From: a virus | Length of the DNA: 49,605 bases | IMG/VR virus record: IMGVR_UViG_3300034374_001152 | Coordinates: 1 to 49,605 of that record | Direction: 5' to 3' (one strand) | In this document: positions 43,606-49,605 of the stretch, piece after piece | Numbering within the stretch: the first letter of the stretch is position 1 | Layout of the letters: each line of letters opens with the position of its first letter | Notes under the pieces: model-generated | What the model was told of the DNA's origin: nothing | Databases searched by the model: none | Seen by the model: the letters and a program-made list of their open reading frames with translations, nothing else | Position numbers and translations under genes: made by a program

Positions 43606-45834
43606 TTATTTTATTATTTTTGAAATATTTCCATTATTGTCATATCTGTTAAAAGATAATTGCACTTTTCTTTTCTGCACTTTATACACTGGTGAATACT
43701 TGTTTTTATTACAAGCCATAGCAGCTAGTCCAGAGCTTATAGTTGCATCGTGTTTTGTTCTATTGTTTATGTTAAATCTTGCCCAGTCCTCTAATGTTCT
43801 TTGAAAATACATTTGTCCATAGCCTTCTCCAGTATAACCAACATGATCTTCTATATATGTTTCAATAGAAGCAGCGTGAGCTTGTTTAATATCTTCACTA
43901 GAGTTTGGTATTCCACCAATTTCTTTCTCAGTTACAGATAATTTATTATATGCTTTATCAGGTCTATTTATAGAGAAGTTTCTATAACCTCTTCTTCTTA
44001 AATAATACAGTAATCTAGGTTTATTATTCTCTGCTAGTATTGGCATACCATAAAAATGCAACGCCATTAAAACATCTTCAAAGAATATTTCTGCTGTTTG
44101 TGGTCTAGCTATATATTCTAAAAAAAACATATTAGATGGAGCATTATCCATATTAAATTTAGTTAAACCATGCAGAGATCCATTAGAACCTCTTTTATCA
44201 ACTGTACCTGATATATCGTAGCTATCACACCCAAAAGCACCAATGTGCTCATTGCCTGGGTATTTTAAGCCATTTTTTATAATAACATTGTTTTGTAAGT
44301 TCATCGATGGAATCCAAGATATATAAAACCTACCGTTATTGTTTGGCTTAAATTCAACTACAGTATCTTTAACATCACCTCTCCACTGAAAACTACCTCT
44401 TGTAACTAAGCTTTTGTTCTTAACATCTTCGTTAAAATCTATTTGCTCATATATTTTAGTTAAATTATATAGAGATAATTTTGCTTCATCTCTAAAAGCG
44501 TGTTTCTCTGTTCTTGGAAATTGTCTGTAGTATTCGTTTAATCCATCTTGATCACTCTTTAAACCATCAACTTCATTTTCCCAATGCTCTATTACTCCTG
44601 TTGTAATTATATCACCAGTAGGATCTAATATTTTTCCTTTCGGTGTATCGAATACAGGTAAGCCATAAGCGTCGATGAATCCTTCGTAATTCCATTCCAT
44701 AGGTATGAACAGACTATATAATCCTGAGCTAGTCTGCCCGTTGCGGTTTCTCTCCCTGACGTCTGAAGCATAATATAATTTTTTAAAATTAGCACCACCC
44801 TTGTCTAAAGCGTTTGAGGTACTACCCATCATACATTTACCTACTATTTTTTTACCTAAACGTAAACAAGTTTTTGTAACTCTCCAGTTATTTAATATAT
44901 TATCTGGTCTCTCCCATTTACCACTCTCGTCGTGTACTAATATCTTTAGTTTTTCACCATCGTACGAGTTGTCCCCGGTGTTCTTCCAGTCGATTGTCGT
45001 GTCGAGACCCTGTTTCTCCTCTGAGGCGATACCCTCATCAAGTTTCTTTCTTGTAAGTTTCGATGCTGGTACTCTGTACGCGAGTTCTGTCTTCGGCCTG
45101 TCCATACCGTCCTGGATCGGTTTGAAGAAGAAGGGGTAATTAACCGATATGGGTACGACCTTATCAGTAAACATCTTCTTGGCATCTTGCCCGGACTTTG
45201 ATAGAATGCCAAATCTTGAATCTGTGGATATTGTAGCAAGGTTAACCGTCTCACTTGATGCCATGAAAGAGAAACCTGATCGTCTGTTCTTAAGATAACA
45301 CATTCCGTAACACCGTACATCTGCTTTACAAGCTTCCCAGAAGATAAAGAATAATCTATTCGACTCCCTATAGTCTGCTGCCCCAACATCAATTTTGGAC
45401 CACTGCAAGAACATATAGTGAGTACCAGTAATATAATTGCCATTACCATTGTTTTTGAACCAAAAACCCTGCTCCCTTCTTTTAAACTCTTCGTCAATAT
45501 AATCATACCATTTTTCTTTAAATGTATTAGGGTACTTTTCCCAGTCAAATACACTTTTTATTTTTGAAAGCTCTTTAGGGTACTCTAATTTCTCCCACTT
45601 CTGCTCTTCTTTTTTTCTTGAACGCTTGTATATATTTTCAGGTTCTAAAGGTAGACCTATGACTAGATTTTGTATCTGTATTATTTCACCTAACGTACCA
45701 TCTTTACTTATTACAACTATATCATGCTCAGCATCATAGCCATAATTCCATTTCTTATACCTGTTATTTTTTTTTATAATACCAGGTTTAATGTAATCAT
45801 CAAGTGTTTTTACTAATGTTTGTTCGTACATCAT
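43606..45834 (-). CDS. Large terminase subunit (TerL), 742 aa
   Basis: Packaging ATPase and nuclease. A degenerate Walker A lies at about residues 178-187 (KNRRSGFSFM), Walker B at about 294-301 (KILVHDESG), and a nuclease first aspartate in FGCDSYD (about 533). Larger than T4 gp17, with extended N- and C-terminal regions. The start overlaps the stop of the small upstream gene as ATGA at 45834. A block at about 44930-45330 is strikingly G+C-rich (35 of 60 bases by hand count at 45061-45120) compared with the rest of the gene. Confidence 0.8.
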   Translation of the reverse strand: MMYEQTLVKTLDDYIKPGIIKKNNRYKKWNYGYDAEHDIVVISKDGTLGEIIQIQNLVIGLPLEPENIYKRSRKKEEQKWEKLEYPKELSKIKSVFDWEKYPNTFKEKWYDYIDEEFKRREQGFWFKNNGNGNYITGTHYMFLQWSKIDVGAADYRESNRLFFIFWEACKADVRCYGMCYLKNRRSGFSFMASSETVNLATISTDSRFGILSKSGQDAKKMFTDKVVPISVNYPFFFKPIQDGMDRPKTELAYRVPASKLTRKKLDEGIASEEKQGLDTTIDWKNTGDNSYDGEKLKILVHDESGKWERPDNILNNWRVTKTCLRLGKKIVGKCMMGSTSNALDKGGANFKKLYYASDVRERNRNGQTSSGLYSLFIPMEWNYEGFIDAYGLPVFDTPKGKILDPTGDIITTGVIEHWENEVDGLKSDQDGLNEYYRQFPRTEKHAFRDEAKLSLYNLTKIYEQIDFNEDVKNKSLVTRGSFQWRGDVKDTVVEFKPNNNGRFYISWIPSMNLQNNVIIKNGLKYPGNEHIGAFGCDSYDISGTVDKRGSNGSLHGLTKFNMDNAPSNMFFLEYIARPQTAEIFFEDVLMALHFYGMPILAENNKPRLLYYLRRRGYRNFSINRPDKAYNKLSVTEKEIGGIPNSSEDIKQAHAASIETYIEDHVGYTGEGYGQMYFQRTLEDWARFNINNRTKHDATISSGLAAMACNKNKYSPVYKVQKRKVQLSFNRYDNNGNISKIIK

Positions 45835-46100
45835 TTAGACCTCCCCTCTGCAAAACCTTTAAAAGATTTTTCTTTAGTATTCTCACCTTCATTTAACATA
45901 CTTTTTTCTTCTTCAATACGTGTTAGTATTTCAAAAGCGTCAAATATAGCTAGTTTCTTTGTGGCTGCAGCATTCTTTAATCTATCAGCGGTTATATCAT
46001 CTCCTGAATCAACAATAGGCTCTTTAGCTACTTTTATTAATTCCTCAACTGCTCTTTGCCCAGCTTGGATTATACTGAGCTTGGTCTTTTTCGTGCTCAT
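45831..46100 (-). CDS. Putative terminase small subunit, 89 aa
   Basis: 89 residues, helical and charged (AGQRAVEELIKVAKEPIV, KNAAATKKLAIFDAFEILTRIEEEK), with a basic C-terminus. It is placed immediately upstream of TerL with a 4-base ATGA overlap, the usual site of the small DNA-recognition subunit. No clear helix-turn-helix was seen, so the call is positional. It overlaps the GroES-like gene by 56 bases in another frame, an unusually long overlap. Confidence 0.45.
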   Translation of the reverse strand: MSTKKTKLSIIQAGQRAVEELIKVAKEPIVDSGDDITADRLKNAAATKKLAIFDAFEILTRIEEEKSMLNEGENTKEKSFKGFAEGRSK

Positions 46101-46653
46101 ATTTAATTACAATATCTTTTGATTTCATACAATATAATAATTCATCGTTAACGACAAATTCAAATTCGCTGTTAGGTGTAAAGCCCACAACGTCTCCTTT
46201 GTTTATTTTAAGAGCTTCTAAAGAACTATTACCATATTTTAGTATTCCAATATGGTTTTTTTCTTTCTTTAGCTCTAACTCATCCTTATTAATTATAGGT
46301 GCTACAAAGCATCTATTGTTAAAAGGTTTCCACGAGTTATCTTTACCATATAAATATATTTGATCTAATTGACAAAAATATTTATTTTCTTTAAAGTACT
46401 TACTGCTATTTACCTCTTTACCTTTTTGGTTGTAGTATCTTCTAAATACATTATGGTGAATAATAACCTGATCACCCACTTTTATAGGGGTTTTAAAGGC
46501 TATTGGCACAGATATTACTTTAGCTTTATTATTTATAAATTTGTGACTTTCTATCTTAGAATTTAAAACTAATTTCTTATCACCTATTTTTAACTCGTTA
46601 TCGTATCTTTCTCCTACTGGTTCTACAATAAAGTCATATACACTTCTCATCAA
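46045..46653 (-). CDS. Co-chaperonin GroES-like protein, two domains, 202 aa
   Basis: Two segments resemble the Cpn10 fold. The first half has DFIVEPVGERYDNE, KVISVP and IKVGDQVIIHHNVFRRYY. The second has KPFNNRCFVAPI, HIGILKYGN, INKGDVVGFTPNSEFEFVVND and LYCMKSKDIVIKYEH, matching GroES order (G-I-L, GD-V-x-F, the EEVLIMxExDI ending). A phage GroES can replace or redirect host GroES for folding the capsid protein, as T4 gp31 does. It sits just upstream of terminase. Confidence 0.6.
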   Translation of the reverse strand: MMRSVYDFIVEPVGERYDNELKIGDKKLVLNSKIESHKFINNKAKVISVPIAFKTPIKVGDQVIIHHNVFRRYYNQKGKEVNSSKYFKENKYFCQLDQIYLYGKDNSWKPFNNRCFVAPIINKDELELKKEKNHIGILKYGNSSLEALKINKGDVVGFTPNSEFEFVVNDELLYCMKSKDIVIKYEHEKDQAQYNPSWAKSS

Positions 46654-46877
46654 TACTGAAGATCATACTCAATAGATATAGCCATGTTAGAATTAAACTT
46701 CTTCCATGGCAATACCTCATTGTTCTTTTTTATATGTATGTTATAAGAATTATCTTCTTCGTCTAGTAATATATAAGCTATCTTGTGACCACCATAAACT
46801 TCTTGACCTATAGAATAATGCATAGCATCATTTTTATAGTCAGAGCCTATACTAATCTTTCTTATAATATTACTCAT
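46650..46877 (-). CDS. Conserved phage hypothetical protein, 75 aa
   Basis: 75 residues, beta-rich, with a basic N-terminus and YSIGQEVYGGHKIAYILLDEEDNSYNIHIKKNNEVLPWKKF, a compact Sm/SH3-like barrel pattern. I have seen similar short proteins in marine phage genomes but know no function. Overlaps the GroES-like start by four bases. Confidence 0.5.
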   Translation of the reverse strand: MSNIIRKISIGSDYKNDAMHYSIGQEVYGGHKIAYILLDEEDNSYNIHIKKNNEVLPWKKFNSNMAISIEYDLQY

Positions 46878-47103
46878 CTTCTTCTATTTCAGTATACTCA
46901 CCAGTTGATAAGTCTATAGATATTTTACCGTACTCTTCTTCTAGTTCAGCTTTATACTCTTCTATCTTGATGTTCATATCAGCTATAGCGTGAAGTAAAC
47001 TATGTTTTTGAGATTCTAACGCACCTATTTGACCCAACACACTAGCTAGTTCGTTTTGTTGCTTTACTACTTTCTTTAACTGATCTTCTTTAATTTTTCC
47101 CAT
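46870..47103 (-). CDS. Coiled-coil protein, 77 aa
   Basis: 77 residues that are almost entirely heptad-like helix (LKKVVKQQNELASVLGQIGALESQKHSLLHAIADMNIKIEEYKAELEEE), ending in an acidic tail (EYTEIEEDE). It could be a dimerising adaptor or small scaffold. Overlaps the next gene by eight bases. Family not recognised. Confidence 0.55.
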   Translation of the reverse strand: MGKIKEDQLKKVVKQQNELASVLGQIGALESQKHSLLHAIADMNIKIEEYKAELEEEYGKISIDLSTGEYTEIEEDE

Positions 47104-47146
47104 TTTTGATTAAATTTAATTATTATTTTGTATATAGTTACACTAT

Positions 47147-47512
47147 TTATTCTGAAATTACTTCTTCTTCTACAGGTGGTGGTGGAACCTCAGCATTTCT
47201 TGGATAACCATAAAATTGATGAGCTGATGCATCACCTGGATAAACTTCATTACTTCCAAAGTCTAAGTCATCTGTACTCATTATATCGTAAGCAACACCA
47301 GGGTAATAAATTGGTGGAGTTATCTCGTGACCATCTGGGCCATAAGTACCAGGTGTTTTTACTACCTTACCAATATAAACAACTGCTTTTGTTCCATTAA
47401 TATACTGCATCGAAGTAACACCTTCTTCTGTTACTTCTTGCCAAACGTCTTTTTGTATTAAAACGTCTTTACCTTGTTGTTCTGTATCAAATACTGTTTT
47501 GTAAATATTCAT
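47147..47512 (-). CDS. Hypothetical virion-region protein, 121 aa
   Basis: 121 residues, with KTVFDTEQQGKDVLIQKDVWQEV, IYYPGVAYDIMS and a Pro/Glu-rich C-terminal tail (EVPPPPVEEEVISE). It lies two bases downstream of the tail-fibre-like gene. Proteins with such a profile often act as small tail accessory or assembly proteins, but I cannot assign a family. Confidence 0.5.
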   Translation of the reverse strand: MNIYKTVFDTEQQGKDVLIQKDVWQEVTEEGVTSMQYINGTKAVVYIGKVVKTPGTYGPDGHEITPPIYYPGVAYDIMSTDDLDFGSNEVYPGDASAHQFYGYPRNAEVPPPPVEEEVISE

Positions 47513-47514
47513 AA

Positions 47515-49605
47515 TTATATTGTTGTTAAATCTTCTAATTGTACGTCTGCTAATGCTTTTGGGTAATATTTTAAACCTTTTGTGTTACCGAAGAAAGGAT
47601 TTGCTCCATTAGTGTCAAAGCTTAAATTATTTAAATTTGACAAAGATATTGGAGATGTTGATGTAAAAATTTTACTACCATTAACCCAGAAAGTAATATC
47701 GTTATTCTTGTATTTTAATGCAACTTTAGAATAATCAGTCGAGTCTGTCAAGGTATAAGTGTTACCTACATCAGGATTAATACCATCTTTTATTAAATAT
47801 TGTATTTGATTTGTATCACTTCTATATCTTATTATAACAACTACATTAGAAGTACCATCATTTAAAGATATTGACCTTGTGCTACCTCCATCAACTAAAG
47901 CTGCTATCTCTGCATACAATGTTCCTTCTGTGCTATTAATAACTGGTGTTGCATCTAAACATAATTCTTGATTTCTAGTTGCTGATGCCCCATCTGTTGG
48001 GATGTATGAAGTTGCGTAGGATAGAGCTTCTGATTGAGCTCCCCAAATATATATGTCAGTTATAAATGTATCCCCTTGATTTACAATACCTAATTGACTA
48101 CCAGTACCAATATAATCAAATCTCTGCCATTCACTTGTTGCGGTTTTTAAAGAAGATGTGATGCTTCCATCAAAAAGATTAAAATCATTATTTGTTGCAG
48201 CAGATTTAGCATAAATACTTAAGGCTAGTGGGTTTTGACCAGTAAAACTATTACTTAATAAAAAAGTGCTTGATTGTGCGGGTAAAGTTAATCTATAAAC
48301 CCCTAAACTTCCATCAGGTGCAACTATGTCGCTTTCGTATGATAATGTTGCGTTACTACCTAGAGTCCACTGACTAAAATCCTCACTATAAGTTATCAAG
48401 TTCGTACTCTGTGGTTCAAGTAAAAATGCTTTTGCACCAGTTGAGTAATCTATTCTAGGAGTGTTAGTTGCAGATATTACTTCTTTTACTGAAACGTTGT
48501 CTATTGAGCCTACAAAAAGCCCACTTGAAATAAAATATAAAGTACCATTAGTTGAAGCGTTAGGGGTAAATTTTGTTGTGTATGTTCCACTTTCTGTTAT
48601 ACTTAATATAGTTTCATAACTTCCATAGAATGCTCTAGCAATAAGCCCACTACCACTAACCTTTGTTGCTGTAAAAGTAACTTGATATGTTTTGTTGGCT
48701 TCAAAAACGTTTGATTGAAGAATTTGACCATTTGAACTTCCGTCAGAATTAGCTTTACCGTCACTTATAGTCCAGTTAGGTCCTTTACTCCAATTACTAT
48801 CTGTAGCAAAATCTCCATTAGTTACCAATTCTGGACCTAGCTGATTTGTACTTTCAATTAACCCTTGTTCATTAACAAACGTAGCTTCTGAACCTCTTGT
48901 AAAAGTAAACTGCTCTGCAATAGTATCAAAGTCTAAATCAAATGTTGTTGCAACTGGATTTGGATATGTAAGGCATCTTAGATTTGCATCTGTTTTTGCT
49001 TCTTTGTAAACTGCAAGTGCTTTGCATTTACCGTAGAAATTACCACCTGATAATTCAAAACCTAAATCATTTAATCCAATAGGAGCAGAGCCACTTGTAT
49101 CTGTTGCCCTTTCTACACCATCAATCCATAAGGCAAAATCATTAACTTTATATTTGACTGCTACTTTATGAAAATCTGTAACATCAGTTACATTATAATA
49201 TAAATCTGCATATTTAGTACCACCACTAGAAACTATTGCTCTTATTCTATTTGCAGTACCATCATTTAAGATAACGACCCTATTGTTTGAGCTGCCATCA
49301 TTTAATCCTAAATATCTAACAGTATTACTATTAGCCAAAGCAGCTATCTCTGCATATAACACACCCTCTGTACTATTTATTAAACTAGCGTTACCACTAT
49401 TGGTTGCAATATCTTGTAGCCTTGTGTTTGAAGCTCCGTTAGTTGGAATGTATGATGTTGCGTAGGATTGGTTTTCTACTTGTGCTCCCCAAATTTCAAT
49501 ATCTCTAGCGGTTGCGCCTCCATAAGTACTTATGCTTATTGCAAAGCTATAAGGACTCACACTTCTTGTTATTGATAACCTTTGCCAAGTACCGTCAAGT
49601 GTAAA
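47515..49605 (-). CDS. Tail-fibre-like protein with duplicated LamG-type modules (partial)
   Basis: Only the C-terminal part is present: the frame stays open to the window edge (49605), so the true start is outside and the GTG near 49560 is not a start. About 697 residues are visible. They are rich in Ser/Thr/Asn/Gly and contain two copies of a concanavalin/LamG-like module (INSTEGxLYAEIAAL, IWGAQ, SYATSYIPT, LKYK/VKYK, FxLWIDG/FWVNGSK), joined by a carbohydrate-binding-like middle domain (ELVTNGDFATDSNWSKG). Likely receptor-binding. Confidence 0.7.
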   Translation of the reverse strand, partial: FTLDGTWQRLSITRSVSPYSFAISISTYGGATARDIEIWGAQVENQSYATSYIPTNGASNTRLQDIATNSGNASLINSTEGVLYAEIAALANSNTVRYLGLNDGSSNNRVVILNDGTANRIRAIVSSGGTKYADLYYNVTDVTDFHKVAVKYKVNDFALWIDGVERATDTSGSAPIGLNDLGFELSGGNFYGKCKALAVYKEAKTDANLRCLTYPNPVATTFDLDFDTIAEQFTFTRGSEATFVNEQGLIESTNQLGPELVTNGDFATDSNWSKGPNWTISDGKANSDGSSNGQILQSNVFEANKTYQVTFTATKVSGSGLIARAFYGSYETILSITESGTYTTKFTPNASTNGTLYFISSGLFVGSIDNVSVKEVISATNTPRIDYSTGAKAFLLEPQSTNLITYSEDFSQWTLGSNATLSYESDIVAPDGSLGVYRLTLPAQSSTFLLSNSFTGQNPLALSIYAKSAATNNDFNLFDGSITSSLKTATSEWQRFDYIGTGSQLGIVNQGDTFITDIYIWGAQSEALSYATSYIPTDGASATRNQELCLDATPVINSTEGTLYAEIAALVDGGSTRSISLNDGTSNVVVIIRYRSDTNQIQYLIKDGINPDVGNTYTLTDSTDYSKVALKYKNNDITFWVNGSKIFTSTSPISLSNLNNLSFDTNGANPFFGNTKGLKYYPKALADVQLEDLTTI

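Noticed and set aside
44946-45554. A 202-residue frame within terL in another frame of the same strand
   Set aside because: It is a shadow of TerL; its product is Ser/Arg-rich low-complexity sequence with no motif, and TerL motifs are intact in the main frame.
1-49605. CRISPR array, insertion sequence or integrase/attachment site
   Set aside because: No regularly spaced repeats, terminal inverted repeats with transposase, or recombinase motifs were seen.

Overview
The window is a large piece of a double-stranded DNA tailed-phage genome of podovirus type. It is very AT-rich, tightly packed and uses the standard code. It contains no integrase, insertion sequence or CRISPR array. The host is probably a marine or aquatic member of the Bacteroidota (Flavobacteriia): leaders are A/T-rich with few Shine-Dalgarno sites, and the exported protein at 18074-18394 has a signal peptide ending in FSQ, as is common in that phylum. 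The tail and internal virion proteins resemble those of uncultured marine podoviruses, and the portal/terminase/tail set recalls Cellulophaga podoviruses and crAss-like relatives. These affiliations are judgements from recall, not search results.

Layout. Bases 1-18000 carry rightward early and middle genes; 18070-49605 carry leftward late genes. The two arms converge on a hairpin terminator at 18001-18027. The left arm starts with many very small genes (31-2834) and a roughly 390-base non-coding stretch (2835-3223) rich in predicted RNA structure, with two tRNA T-arm-like modules. It continues with small accessory genes (GP88-like, KTSC, UVR-motif), an ATP-dependent DNA ligase, a phage sigma factor, an ERF annealase plus RecE-like exonuclease pair, an SSB, a primase-helicase, a thymidylate synthase/dCMP hydroxymethylase-family enzyme, a GIY-YIG/MazG fusion, a second MazG-like protein, a PD-(D/E)XK nuclease, and class I ribonucleotide reductase (nrdB, nrdA). 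Four near-identical two-box elements (305, 1001, 2132, 5007), each with exactly 25 bases between box starts, sit just upstream of early genes and look like a phage promoter set.

The late arm, read right to left, holds a tail-fibre-like protein cut by the window edge, small genes, a GroES-like protein, a terminase small-subunit candidate, large terminase, portal, scaffold-like protein, major capsid protein, a capsid-region protein between two RNA hairpins, connector/tail proteins, a GNAT protein, an internal virion protein with a C-terminal S74 domain, two further internal virion proteins (one of 2703 residues with a HAD-like domain and a sigma-region-2-like segment), and several small genes including an exported thioredoxin-fold protein without CxxC.

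How it works together: the early arm salvages and makes nucleotides (RNR, TS-family, MazG), replicates and recombines DNA (primase-helicase, SSB, ligase, ERF/exonuclease) and reprograms transcription (sigma factor). The late arm builds and packages the particle. No DNA polymerase, RNA polymerase or endolysin was recognised, so the window is probably not the whole genome. The right end is certainly truncated inside a gene.
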